Assembly (NCBI GenBank): GCA_035567895.1
Contig: DATMPC010000082.1
Span: 1-64,000 of the forward strand
Direction: 5' to 3'
Source: Terriglobales bacterium
Lineage (GTDB): Bacteria > Acidobacteriota > Terriglobia > Terriglobales > Acidobacteriaceae
DNA: 64,000 nt
Each line of letters begins with the position of its first letter. Positions within the stretch are counted from its first letter, which is position 1. A program made the position numbers and the translations under genes. Positions 19,401 through 28,869 of the stretch are shown here, piece after piece. Under the pieces are notes generated by a model. That model searched no databases. It was not told the DNA's origin and saw only the letters and a list, made by a program, of their open reading frames with translations.

Positions 19401-20736
19401 TCTGACGCTGACGACAGCAACCGCTGGAACAGGAGCGCGCCCAGCATCAGTCGGTACGCTTGCCCTGGCGATCAACGTCGATGGCGCCGACATTTTTGTC
19501 GATGGCCAATTGAAGGACCGTGCAAGGGGTAAGAATGCCAAAGTCAGTGTGGCCTCCGGCAGCCACCAGATTCGCGTCGAGAAGTCGGGTTACGAGCCCA
19601 CGACTCTACCAGTTGAGATTGCCGAGGGTTCCGAATCGGCACTATCGTTTTCCCTGCAGAAGGGCACTGGCGCCGTAGCGGAAACGACGTATCTGATCGT
19701 CAGCTCCGTTCCCAATGCGGCACTCGTAGTCGATGGCAAGCCAGCGGGCGCAGTGCAGGCCGACGGAAAGGCTTCAGTAACGGTCGATCCCGGCAAACAC
19801 CAGATCCAGGTAAGCCTTGACGGATACGAGAGTGCCTCGAAGAATGTGAATGCCAAAGCGGGCGACCGAGTGAACGTGGCTCTTAATCTAAAGGCGATTG
19901 CCAAACCGGTACCTGCGATCGCATCCTTCGCGGCCGATTCGCTCAACCTCCAGGCTGGTCAGTCAACCACGCTGAAATGGGAAGCGCAGAACGCGACTGA
20001 GGTCACGCTCGATGGAGAAACCATCTCCGGAGGCAAGGGATCGAAGACGGTCAGTCCGAACTCAACCATCACCTACACGCTGATCGCTCGAGGCCCTGGA
20101 GGCCAATCCGCCCCGAAGACGCTCAAAGTTAACGTTGCCGCTGCCGCCGTCACGGCCAAGGTCCCGTCGATCGGCAGCTTCGACGGTCCGGACAAGATCA
20201 AGCCCGGCGAGCGTGCCAAGTTGATCTGGCAAACCGAGAATGCCGACAGCGTGACCATTGATCCGGAAGTAGGCGCGGTGAAGACCAGCGGATCAGTCTA
20301 TGTCACACCCAGCAAGGACACGAAGTACACGCTGATTGCCAAGAGCGCAGCCGGTACGAAGACGCAGGATCTGACCGTGACGATAGAAGCGCCGAAGGTA
20401 GAAGCGAAAGCTGCCGGTCCAGCACCATCCGCTGGAGCCGACGATGTCCAGGTCATCAAAGACCTTCTCGAGCACCGCTGGAAGAGTGCCTTCGAGTCGA
20501 ATAACGCAGACTCCGCCAAGGTGCTTTGGCCCAGCATTCCTAAACCGGTTCAGGAGGCCATCAAGGGCGCCCGCGGCATCATGCTCGATTTGAACTGCAA
20601 TCCTGTCGTCAGCGTTGACACCGCCAAAGCCGGTTGCAGCCAGACAGTTACCGCAAACGGAAAACCCATGCGGAGTTCCGTAACCTTCACCCTCAGCAAG
20701 AGCAACGGAACCTGGCTGATCCAAAACAGCAAGTAA
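16456..20736 (+). CDS. Membrane Ser/Thr protein kinase with tandem helical repeats, PEGA and Ig-like domains
   Basis: Residues 10-270 form a Hanks-type kinase domain: glycine loop GQGGYGAVY, catalytic HRDIKPHN at 131-138, DFGIAQ and an activation loop ending GSLPYMSPEH. All catalytic residues are present. Residues about 280-800 are TPR-like or coiled-coil helices rich in Ala, Glu and Arg. A linker carries SATRIFKSS, DSATIRNYD and DSATIRTSP, which are plausible autophosphorylation sites. One membrane helix lies at about 898-920. Outside are three PEGA-type domains (for example TDIFVDG and LVVDGKPAG), two Ig-like domains (QSTTLKWEAQNATEVTLDG type) and a C-terminal NTF2/DUF4440-like module. Its place after tssM suggests PpkA-like post-translational control of the T6SS, but this is inference. 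Confidence 0.88.
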   Translation: MSPELLTKIGEFELKEKLGQGGYGAVYKARDSLGRDVAIKILTGFGDDATTINVFKKEAATLAKLQHANIVTVYQFGVDNTKPYLAMEYLQGQPLSAIIKTRRELHMVEKLDIIIQGTEGLKHAHENNVIHRDIKPHNLMVVENAEKSRVVKLIDFGIAQGEASKSQSQSIAGSLPYMSPEHFVQRRTPWCDVFSMGVVLYELLTGGIVPYASDRDELPVAYGKLMSQDPALPLSHHVPNLPPGLEEVVAKAICKQKLSGYETAEEFLFELSRVQDSVKSQFVTERLAEVDAAIKRQDATAAYELCNGILRVDPKNTPANRKKFELRKLLEESKRNQKLRDMCVRAEGAIQEKKFDEAYRQLEEARQIDPGSPTVAQLQQKLADIRRVQARIDELVRAAQQAQISGNLDQASTAIREAASLDRSNTEVLRFQAEIDRRCAQEHNLVEQARSLVHEQRFREASTVIRELESMAPRSERVLALKELATREYREYVRRTEIAAYLNEAQQLAVPGTLQQARSKLDEAISKYPDERSLLELRATVEKQQEEFARRQFVEEKTRAGEQAIQSRNYADAIAILEQARLRVPDPKLETLLAKAKEKAQEQAAEKRLEQYLKSAKTSLGRGDAASAVVTLEMAQSEFGATDQNILALLTEARNAAERQTREAAEREEARKATEREALRQAAEREEIHAAVADAMAAAQHGDFEAGLRLIEENAGKFGMRAELSKAANQIKSARTADVTAHIETLLAEANKEAEANSYQGALDAIERAKTFIEFASPSAVAKLKTTEQQIRRAQQEQENSATRIFKSSSAVQEPVAPPEAAPSGYDADSATIRNYDSDSATIRTSPSGSAAAPARAPEHEPEQETRRLEQPPRARTAPRAVPIEPVAPPPPQPKKWLIPAVGTAIVVVAALIGYLVFGGSSAMEVRFEATPAGTDIFVDGKHCAAPCTAKLKAGKYAVEATHDQYATLKKEIDVTKPYTESLTLTTATAGTGARPASVGTLALAINVDGADIFVDGQLKDRARGKNAKVSVASGSHQIRVEKSGYEPTTLPVEIAEGSESALSFSLQKGTGAVAETTYLIVSSVPNAALVVDGKPAGAVQADGKASVTVDPGKHQIQVSLDGYESASKNVNAKAGDRVNVALNLKAIAKPVPAIASFAADSLNLQAGQSTTLKWEAQNATEVTLDGETISGGKGSKTVSPNSTITYTLIARGPGGQSAPKTLKVNVAAAAVTAKVPSIGSFDGPDKIKPGERAKLIWQTENADSVTIDPEVGAVKTSGSVYVTPSKDTKYTLIAKSAAGTKTQDLTVTIEAPKVEAKAAGPAPSAGADDVQVIKDLLEHRWKSAFESNNADSAKVLWPSIPKPVQEAIKGARGIMLDLNCNPVVSVDTAKAGCSQTVTANGKPMRSSVTFTLSKSNGTWLIQNSK

Positions 20737-21184
20737 TGCACCCCCAATCCCCAGTAAAACTCCCAGTAATCGAAGGTGTACTAGCGAGTTTCATAGAACT
20801 GCATAACTATTACTCTTATAGTTAGCTTAGGCTGCAAGATAGTTAACTATAAGTGCATCATACAAGCTGAGGGGAAGACCTGAGTTCCAATGTTAAAAAC
20901 ACTAGCGTTAACGCCCATCAAGCGCCTTCCCTCGTTCCTTCCTAAGCTCGCGACACGTCCATAGGTGATTAATTCACAAGCTATTAGTTGTTTGTGGGAT
21001 GTAATCTTTACGGTTGGCTAAGTTGGATATAGTTTTCCACAAACGAAAGTCCCTGTTTTTTATTGACACTTTCGTACTTTCCGCATGACAATGACGCCCA
21101 CTCCCTCAGCTAGTCAGTAGTGTTTTCGGCGCTTCCTCCCGGGCGCTGCGGCTGCTGCTGTCCACAATCAAAAGGTGACCTCTA
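20737..21184. other. Intergenic region upstream of the giant repeat protein
   Basis: These 448 bp are AT-richer than the flanks and hold no credible gene. They contain an inverted repeat, CTTATAGTTA at 20815-20824 and TAACTATAAG at 20844-20853 with a 19-base loop. Further on is a promoter-like element, annotated separately. Confidence 0.5.
21043..21092 (+). promoter_or_regulatory. Candidate promoter with overlapping inverted repeat
   Basis: TTGACA at 21063-21068 is followed after 18 bases by GACAAT, giving a partial sigma-70 match about 90 bp before the giant-protein ATG. An 8-bp inverted repeat, ACGAAAGT at 21043-21050 and ACTTTCGT at 21068-21075, covers the end of the -35 box and could be an operator. 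Both are weak calls from sequence alone. Confidence 0.35.
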
Positions 21185-24100
21185 ATGGCGCGTTCCACTC
21201 CGTCGGGTATGTTGCGTTTTCTGCCTTTTTTCGTTCTTTTTCTTTGCGCGGCTACAGGAGTCAGCGCGGCGGCCGATAACACGGGCACAGCGCTAACGAC
21301 GCCCACTACGGCCACTTTGGGCGCGCCTGCCACGTTGACCGCGACGGTTACTGATAACGACAACCCCGCGCAGCCGACCGGCACAGTCACCTTTCTCGAT
21401 AACAACGTTCCAATTGGGACCGCTCTTTTGGCGGGAGCGACTCCTAGCTCTTCAACAGCCAGCTTTAGTACGTCCGTTCTTGCTGTCGGTTCACACACAA
21501 TCACCGCGAGTTACGTTTCAGATAGCGCCACTTTCGCGGGCAGCACTGCGGCGTCAGTCACTCAGGTAATTAACCATCGGCCAACAAGTGTAAATATCAC
21601 TCTCAATCAGCCCACGATTACTGTGAGGGGCTCAAGTTCAGTGACGTTTACCATCACCGACAATCCTCCGGCGAACGCTTCGGCTGGAACATCCACGGCT
21701 GCTGCAAACGCCCTCACCACTGCACGTTCTGGCCACGCTGCAGCGCTGTTGCTCAATGGCAAAGTTTTCGTTGTTGGTGGTTTGGATGGCGCCGCGACGC
21801 CGCTTACGAGCGCGGAGCTCTTCGATCCGGGTAACGATCCCACCAACGGAACGTTTTCTAGCGCTGGCAACCTGAACGTCGCGCGAACTGGCGCCACAGC
21901 AACACTGTTGCAAGACGGAACGGTTCTGATTCTCGGTGGAAACTCGACCGGGGCTGCACCGGGTGCTCTCAACACTGCAGAAATCTTTGATCCCGTTGCC
22001 GGCACGTACACAAACGTGGTTGCCACGATGGGAACCAAGCGATGGGGACACACGGCAACTTTGCTGGCCGATGGCACCGTGTTTATTGCAGGTGGTCAAG
22101 ACGATACAGGTACTGCTCTCAAGAGCACCGAGGTATTCACTCCAGGCGCAACGCCAGCCACGACAGGAGCCTTCGCAGCAGGAGTTCCGACACTACTCCA
22201 GGCGAGATTCGAACACACAGCTTCGTTGTTGCCGAACGGGAAGATCTTGGTTGCGGGCGGAGATACGAATGGCGATGCTGAATTGGTTGATCCCACATCC
22301 GCAACTCCGACTGCTACCGGCAGTTTGAACTCTGCTCGCAGTGGACACAGCGCGGCTGTCTTGCCCGATGGAATTGTGCTCATCGCCGGCGGAAGCGTTA
22401 CAGGCACTGCGGTCGACACTCTCGAGCTGTATGACTCAGTCGCTGGAACTTTCGCGGCCGTTAACCACGCGAGCCCTCGATTCTTGACGAGTCCCAGAAC
22501 AGGAGCGACGGCGACGCTATTGAATAGCGCGTTTGTGTTCGTGGTTGGCGGTATTAACGCTGCGCCAATGACGGTAGGCAGTGCGGAAAACTACGTTCCT
22601 TCATTCGATCCTCAAGGTACAACCTCTCTAACCTCTAATGGGCCTGACACGTTCTCAGGCTGCACTCCGGCGTTGACCGGAACTGGCGTCGTAACCTGCG
22701 ACGGTTCGGTTACAGCCACTCACGTCGGCAGCGGAACTCATGACATCAGCGGACACTACACTGCGGCCCCAGCCAATCACAGCAACAGCGATACCGCCGC
22801 TTCCTCAGCTCTTACTGTCAATAAACAGGCGATCACAGTAACAGCGCAGACGAATACCAAGACTTACGACGGCACCACGACCGCAGCTGCAGTACCCACC
22901 GTTAATCCGGCACTGCTGGGCGCCGACACTCCCAATTTCGTCGAGGTATATGACACCAGGAATGCGGGCACAGCAAAGACACTCACACCATCCGGCACAG
23001 TAAACGACGGTGACGGTGGAAACGACTATTCCTACACGTTTGTAAACGACACGACAGGCGTCATTAACCAACTCGCGCTGACAGTCACGGCGCAGACGAA
23101 CACGAAAACATACGATGGCACAACCAGCGCGGGAGCAATCCCGACGTTTGCGCCCGCTCTGGGAACCGGTGACACTGCCAACTTCACTGAGGTGTACGGC
23201 AACCGGAATGCGGGCAGCGGCAAGACGCTAATTCCATCCGGCACTGTAACCGATGGCAATGGTGGGAATAACTACGCCTACACATTTGTGAACGACACGA
23301 CGGGCGTAATCAACCAGCTCGCGTTGACCGTAACGGCACAGACGAACACGAAGACATACGACGGAACGATAAGCGCAGCCGCGATTCCAACGTTCGCTCC
23401 TGCGCTGGGAACCGGCGATACAGCAAACTTCATCGAGGTCTACGGCAACCGCAATGCGGGGGTAGGCAACAAGACGCTGATTCCATCGGGCACCGTTAAC
23501 GATGGCAACAGCGGAAACAACTACAGCTACACCTACGTGAACTTCACCACGGGCACGATCAATCAGTTGGCGTTGACGGTTACGGCGGTGACGAACACGA
23601 AGACTTATGACGGCACCACTACGGCGGCGACATTACCGATCTTTGCGCCCGCACTGGGAACCGGCGATACGGCCAACTTCACTGAGGCGTATGGCAACCG
23701 GAATGCGGGTAGTGGCAAAACACTGATCCCATCGGGCGCGGTGAGCGACGGCAACGGCGGAGCCAACTACACCTATACGTTCGTGAACAACACGACGGGT
23801 GTGATCAACCAACTCGCCCTGACGGTAACAGCACAGACGAACACGAAGACTTACGACGGCATGACGAGCGCAGCCGCCGCGCCGACCTTCGCTCCCGCTT
23901 TGGGAACCGGCGACACAGCGAACTTCACCGAGGTGTACAGCAACCGCAATGCGGGAGTAGGCAACAAGACGCTGATTCCGTCGGGCACGGTGACTGATGG
24001 CAACGGCGGAGCGAACTACACCTACACCTACGTGAACTTCACCACCGGCACAATCAATCAGTTGGCATTGACCGTAACAGCCGTGACAAATACGAAGACT

Positions 24101-27100
24101 TATGACGGGACGACAACTGCGGCGGCTGTGCCAACGGTTGCACCGGCGCTCGTTGGCGGCGATACGCCAAACTTCATTGAGGCTTATAGCAACCGCAATG
24201 CGGGAGTTGGCAACAAAACCCTGATTCCATCCGGTACAGTGAACGATGGCAACGGTGGCGCCAATTATTCCAATACCTTCGTGAACTTCACCACCGGGAC
24301 GATCAATCAGCTCCCGTTGACGGTCTCAGCAGTTACGAACACGAAGACCTATGACGGAACCAACTCGGCTGCAGCGGTGCCGACCTTTGCACCCGCTCTT
24401 GTAGGTGGCGATACGCCGGCCTTCACGGAAGCGTATTCCAACCGGAATGCTGGAATTGGGAATAAGACGCTGATTCCATCGGGCACAGTGAATGACGGCA
24501 ACAGCGGAAACAACTACAGCTACACCTACGTGAACTTCACGACGGGCACGATCAATCAGTTGGCGTTGACGGTGACGGCGGTGACAAACACGAAGACTTA
24601 TGACGGCACCACAACTGCCGCGGCAGTACCGATCTTTGCGCCCGCACTGGGAACTGGCGATACTGCCAACTTCACTGAGGTATACAACAACCGGAATGCG
24701 GGGGTAGGCAACAAAACGTTGATTCCATCGGGCACGGTGACTGATGGCAACGGTGGAGCGAACTACAGCTACACCTACGTGAACTTCACCACCGGCATAA
24801 TCAACCCACTCGCACTGACGGTGACGGCGGTCACAAATACCAAGATCTACGATGCCACGACTTCGGCGTCGGGGATTCCGATGTTTGCGCCAGCGTTGAT
24901 CGCGCCTGACTCAGCCGGCTTTACCGAGGCGTACAGCACGAAGGATGCAGGTGCAGGCAACAAGACATTGATTCCGTCGGGCACGGTGAACGACGGCAAT
25001 GGCGGAAATAACTATAGCTACACGTACGTGAACTTCACGACGGGCACAATTGCGCCAAAAGGATTGACCGAGGGCGGTCTCTCGGCGGCGGCCAGTAAGG
25101 TCTACGACGGAACAACGAATGCTGCGGTAAGCGGCACAGCTACGCTACAGGCAGTGGAGTTACCGGGCGCCGGAACCACGGCTGACGGCAAGCCCTACTT
25201 CGGCGACGCAGTGAGTATCACTGGAACGGCAACCGGCACGTACAACACCAAAGACGTTACAACAGCAAATAGTGTGACTTTTGGTGGATTGGCCCTTACA
25301 GGCAGCGAAGCCGGTGACTACACATTGACGATCCAGAGTCCACAGGCAGCGATGATCACGACCGCAGCCCTGACAATTACGGCGAACAGCCGGAGCAAGA
25401 CCTACGGACAGACAGTCACGTTCTTGGGAACAGAATTCACTGCGAATGGTCTGGTGAGCGGTGAAACTGTCGCTAGCGTAACGCTGACCAGCAGCGGAGC
25501 CGGCGCAGGGGCGGCAGTGGGAAGCTTCAACATCGTACCCAGCGCTGCCGTTTTCGGGGTAGGAATAGCCAGCAACTACAACATCACTCTGAGCAACGGA
25601 ACGTTGACGATCAATCCAGAGCCCTTAACGATTACGGCAAACAGCACCAGCAAAGTCTATGGACAAACCGTAACCTTTGCGGGAACAGAGTTCACCACGA
25701 ATGGCTTGGTAAACGGCGAGACGATTGGAAGTGTGACTCTCGCTAGCGCTGGTGCTGGTCCCACAGCTAACGCAGGGACGTACAACATCGTGCCGAGTGC
25801 GCCTGTGTTCAACTCAGGAACCGCGGGTAACTACAGCATTACGCTGACGAACGGGACGCTCACGGTTAACACCGCGCCCCTAACCGTCACTGCAAATAAC
25901 AAGAATCGACTGTACGGCGCTGCCAATCCGGTTCTCGACGGAACGCTCATGGGAGTTACCGCTGGGGACACGATCACTGCCAGCTTCTCCACAACTGCCG
26001 TGGCGACGACCGGAGTCGGCGCTGTGCCGATTATTGCTTCGCTGAACGATCCGGGCGGTCGGCTGACCAACTACTCAGTTACTAACAACTCGGGCACGCT
26101 AACTATCGACAAGGCGCACTTGACGGTGACGGCTAATAACCAAACGCGTACGTACGGTGCCGCCAATCCGAGCAACACGTTTACACTCTCCGGCTTCCAG
26201 AATGGCGAGAACCCAGTGAGCGCCAACGTCGCCGGTTCTCCAACGCTGAGCACGGGAGCGGCAGCGACGAGCACAGTCGCTGGCAGTCCGTACACGATCA
26301 CCGTGGTTGACGCGGGAACCCTCACGGCGCCGAACTACGATTTCACCGCAACCTTCGTAAGCGGACAGCTAACCATCACGCCTGCACACCTGATCGTGAC
26401 CGCGGATCCGCAGGCGCGGGTCTACGGCGGCGCCAATCCGACTCTCACCGCAACTGTGAGTAACTTCGTCAACGGCGAAAACTTAGCCAGCGGTGGAGTT
26501 ACCGGTCTGGCGAACTGCACGACGCCCGCAGGCGTTACCAGCACCGTTGCAGGAGGACCGTACACCATTACGTGCACGAATGGCACGTTAGCGGCCAGCA
26601 ACTACGATTTCCCGGCTTTGAACTTTGTAACTGGGAATTTGACTTTGACACAGGCGCCGCTGTCGATCACCGCAAATAACAAGACTCGGCTCTACGGGGA
26701 TCCGAATCCCCTACTCGATGGAATTCTCGTTGGAGTTACTGCGGGCGATAACATCACGTCCAGCTTCTCCACGACGGCGGTAGCTACAACCGGGATCGGC
26801 ACTGTGCCGATTACAGCCACCTTGAACGATCCAGGTAGCCGGCTCGCCAATTACTCCGTCACGAATAACTCCGGCACGTTGACTATTAACCGCGCTCACC
26901 TCACAGTGATGGCCGTCAACCAGACACGCCTGTACGGCTCAGCCAATGGCAACACTTCGTTCAACCTGGTTGGGTTCCAGAACGGCGAGAACCAGATCTC
27001 GGCCAACGTGACTGGGTCGGCGACTTTGAACAATGCAACCAGCCCAACCACAGCCGTGGGTACGTACGCCATCAGCGTGGTCGATGCAGGGAATCTCTCT

Positions 27101-28813
27101 GCACCGAACTACGACTTCCTCATGTCAAACTTCGCTAACGGTGTGTTGACGATCACTCCGGCACACTTGATGGTGACGGCCGACTCTCAGGCACGCGTTT
27201 ATGGCGGAGCGAATCCGACGTTGACTGCCACCATCACTGGCTTCGTCAACGGCGAGTCCCTGGGGACCAGCGGAGTTGCCGGACAAGCTCAGTGCGCCAC
27301 ACCGGCAGTTGTCACGAGCATCGTTGCTTCGTACCCGATCACCTGCACGCAGAACACGCTGGCAGCCGGCAACTATGACTTCCCGGCAGCCAACTTCCTC
27401 GCGGGCAGTCTGATCATCAACCAGGCCGGTTTGACGGTTACTGCCAACAACAAGATCCGCACTTACGGAGCGGCCAACCCAACTCTAGATGGCTCTCTTG
27501 TTGGCATCACTGCGGGAGACAACATAACCGCCAGCTTCTCTACGGCAGCGACTCCGGCTACCGCGATCGGGACGTTCGTAATCAACGCAGCTCTCAACGA
27601 TCCAGGCAATCGTCTGGGCAACTACTCGGTAACCAACAATCCGGGTACGTTGACCATTAACCCGGCGCCGCTGACTGTTACAGCGAACAACGCCGGCAAG
27701 ATCTTTGGACAAACGACGAACTTTGTGGGAACCGAATTCACTACCTCCGGACTGCTGAATGCCGACCAGGTGAACAGCGCTTCTCTGGCTAGCGCTGGCG
27801 CAACCGCTGGATCCAATGTGGGAACGTACCCGATCGTTATCACCGCACCTGTGGGCATCGGACTCACTAACTACAATCCGACCACGCTGGTCAACAGCAC
27901 ACTCACGGTCTCCGCAGCCACTTCGGCGAGTAAGGTGACCGTGCCCTTTACTCCAGGAGCGAACGCAGCCAAGTACACGTTTAGCGCAACCGTGAGTCCG
28001 CAGTTCTCGGGCACGCCAACCGGTACGGTGACCTTCATGGATAAGGGTGCCGCGCTAGCTGGAGGAGATGGCGGGCAGTCATCCACTGTGACCTTGGTGA
28101 ACGGCGTGGCGACCTTCACGACAACGGTCGGTCAGCTTGCTCCGGGACAGTCGCACACCATCACTGCCGTCTATAACAAGGACACAAACTTCGCTGCAAC
28201 AACGTCCCAGGTTGGAGCAAGCGTCTTCATCGCTGCTGCGATTACGACCTCGTCAGGAGCGGCGATACCGGCGCAGACTCTGCAGATCGGCAATCCGACG
28301 AACCAGGACGTGACTTACACGAACCTGCAGTGCGCCGTTCTCACTTCCCTGGGGACCACGGTGCAGAGCACGGCTTGCACGGTTAGCCCGTCGGCCAGCC
28401 TGCTGGTGCCGAAGAACGGAAGCGCAAACGCTTCGGTCCAGATTGCAACCAGTAACGGCAGCAGCGCGCAGCCGGCTCCGTCATCTGGCGCGCTGCACAT
28501 GCAGGTGTTCGGCACGTTGTCGCTGGCGTTGCCTGCGGTGGTCTTCCTGCCGCTGGCGATACCCGCTTCTACGCGCAAGAAGCTGCTGCGTCGCAAGGCG
28601 CTCACTTGCATCGGCATCCTGCTGCTGCTTGCGTTCGCGGTGGCCTCAATGGGCTGCGGTGGCGGCGGATTCAACAACAAGGGACTGCAACCGGGGTCGG
28701 TGATCACTAATGCGACGCCGGTCGGTAACTACACCGTGCAAGTCACGGCTACAAGCTCAGCGACGGGACAGCCAACGGCATTGGGAAGCATTCCGATGAC
28801 GGTGTCGTTCTAA
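21185..28813 (+). CDS. Giant exported protein with Ig-like, kelch and YDG/MBG repeats
   Basis: This 2542-residue surface protein has a signal peptide at about 1-28 and a bacterial Ig-like domain at about 32-125 (GTVTFLDNNVPIGTA). Kelch-type repeats occupy about 170-480 (LLNGKVFVVGG, LLQDGTVLILGG and similar). Nine tandem 82-83-residue YDG repeats (TNTKTYDGTT...) and one divergent copy follow. Several MBG-2-type repeats come next (LTITANSTSKVYGQTV; LTVTANNKNRLYGAANP). Near the end are another Ig-like domain, a hydrophobic segment, a KKLLRRK patch and a second hydrophobic segment ending in MGCGGGG. Such proteins act as surface adhesins or matrix components. The promoter region is unusually AT-rich. 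The function of the kelch part is unknown. Confidence 0.88.
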   Translation: MARSTPSGMLRFLPFFVLFLCAATGVSAAADNTGTALTTPTTATLGAPATLTATVTDNDNPAQPTGTVTFLDNNVPIGTALLAGATPSSSTASFSTSVLAVGSHTITASYVSDSATFAGSTAASVTQVINHRPTSVNITLNQPTITVRGSSSVTFTITDNPPANASAGTSTAAANALTTARSGHAAALLLNGKVFVVGGLDGAATPLTSAELFDPGNDPTNGTFSSAGNLNVARTGATATLLQDGTVLILGGNSTGAAPGALNTAEIFDPVAGTYTNVVATMGTKRWGHTATLLADGTVFIAGGQDDTGTALKSTEVFTPGATPATTGAFAAGVPTLLQARFEHTASLLPNGKILVAGGDTNGDAELVDPTSATPTATGSLNSARSGHSAAVLPDGIVLIAGGSVTGTAVDTLELYDSVAGTFAAVNHASPRFLTSPRTGATATLLNSAFVFVVGGINAAPMTVGSAENYVPSFDPQGTTSLTSNGPDTFSGCTPALTGTGVVTCDGSVTATHVGSGTHDISGHYTAAPANHSNSDTAASSALTVNKQAITVTAQTNTKTYDGTTTAAAVPTVNPALLGADTPNFVEVYDTRNAGTAKTLTPSGTVNDGDGGNDYSYTFVNDTTGVINQLALTVTAQTNTKTYDGTTSAGAIPTFAPALGTGDTANFTEVYGNRNAGSGKTLIPSGTVTDGNGGNNYAYTFVNDTTGVINQLALTVTAQTNTKTYDGTISAAAIPTFAPALGTGDTANFIEVYGNRNAGVGNKTLIPSGTVNDGNSGNNYSYTYVNFTTGTINQLALTVTAVTNTKTYDGTTTAATLPIFAPALGTGDTANFTEAYGNRNAGSGKTLIPSGAVSDGNGGANYTYTFVNNTTGVINQLALTVTAQTNTKTYDGMTSAAAAPTFAPALGTGDTANFTEVYSNRNAGVGNKTLIPSGTVTDGNGGANYTYTYVNFTTGTINQLALTVTAVTNTKTYDGTTTAAAVPTVAPALVGGDTPNFIEAYSNRNAGVGNKTLIPSGTVNDGNGGANYSNTFVNFTTGTINQLPLTVSAVTNTKTYDGTNSAAAVPTFAPALVGGDTPAFTEAYSNRNAGIGNKTLIPSGTVNDGNSGNNYSYTYVNFTTGTINQLALTVTAVTNTKTYDGTTTAAAVPIFAPALGTGDTANFTEVYNNRNAGVGNKTLIPSGTVTDGNGGANYSYTYVNFTTGIINPLALTVTAVTNTKIYDATTSASGIPMFAPALIAPDSAGFTEAYSTKDAGAGNKTLIPSGTVNDGNGGNNYSYTYVNFTTGTIAPKGLTEGGLSAAASKVYDGTTNAAVSGTATLQAVELPGAGTTADGKPYFGDAVSITGTATGTYNTKDVTTANSVTFGGLALTGSEAGDYTLTIQSPQAAMITTAALTITANSRSKTYGQTVTFLGTEFTANGLVSGETVASVTLTSSGAGAGAAVGSFNIVPSAAVFGVGIASNYNITLSNGTLTINPEPLTITANSTSKVYGQTVTFAGTEFTTNGLVNGETIGSVTLASAGAGPTANAGTYNIVPSAPVFNSGTAGNYSITLTNGTLTVNTAPLTVTANNKNRLYGAANPVLDGTLMGVTAGDTITASFSTTAVATTGVGAVPIIASLNDPGGRLTNYSVTNNSGTLTIDKAHLTVTANNQTRTYGAANPSNTFTLSGFQNGENPVSANVAGSPTLSTGAAATSTVAGSPYTITVVDAGTLTAPNYDFTATFVSGQLTITPAHLIVTADPQARVYGGANPTLTATVSNFVNGENLASGGVTGLANCTTPAGVTSTVAGGPYTITCTNGTLAASNYDFPALNFVTGNLTLTQAPLSITANNKTRLYGDPNPLLDGILVGVTAGDNITSSFSTTAVATTGIGTVPITATLNDPGSRLANYSVTNNSGTLTINRAHLTVMAVNQTRLYGSANGNTSFNLVGFQNGENQISANVTGSATLNNATSPTTAVGTYAISVVDAGNLSAPNYDFLMSNFANGVLTITPAHLMVTADSQARVYGGANPTLTATITGFVNGESLGTSGVAGQAQCATPAVVTSIVASYPITCTQNTLAAGNYDFPAANFLAGSLIINQAGLTVTANNKIRTYGAANPTLDGSLVGITAGDNITASFSTAATPATAIGTFVINAALNDPGNRLGNYSVTNNPGTLTINPAPLTVTANNAGKIFGQTTNFVGTEFTTSGLLNADQVNSASLASAGATAGSNVGTYPIVITAPVGIGLTNYNPTTLVNSTLTVSAATSASKVTVPFTPGANAAKYTFSATVSPQFSGTPTGTVTFMDKGAALAGGDGGQSSTVTLVNGVATFTTTVGQLAPGQSHTITAVYNKDTNFAATTSQVGASVFIAAAITTSSGAAIPAQTLQIGNPTNQDVTYTNLQCAVLTSLGTTVQSTACTVSPSASLLVPKNGSANASVQIATSNGSSAQPAPSSGALHMQVFGTLSLALPAVVFLPLAIPASTRKKLLRRKALTCIGILLLLAFAVASMGCGGGGFNNKGLQPGSVITNATPVGNYTVQVTATSSATGQPTALGSIPMTVSF
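22828..25060 (+). repeat. Tandem array of about nine 248-bp YDG-encoding repeats
   Basis: Nine consecutive units of about 246-249 bp each encode one YDG domain. Sequence identity between units is high at DNA level, with many long shared stretches such as those encoding NRNAGVGNKTLIPSG. The array is a likely site of recombination and copy-number change, and of assembly error. Confidence 0.85.
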
Positions 28814-28869
28814 TGCCGGGTCGAAGAGCAACAACAATGATTCACTTCCCGGTGTTGATGGAGGGTTAC

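Noticed and set aside
20815-20853. Inverted repeat as a riboswitch or intrinsic terminator for the kinase gene
   Set aside because: The loop is 19 bases, the stem is AT-rich and no T-run follows. I found no known riboswitch core around it.
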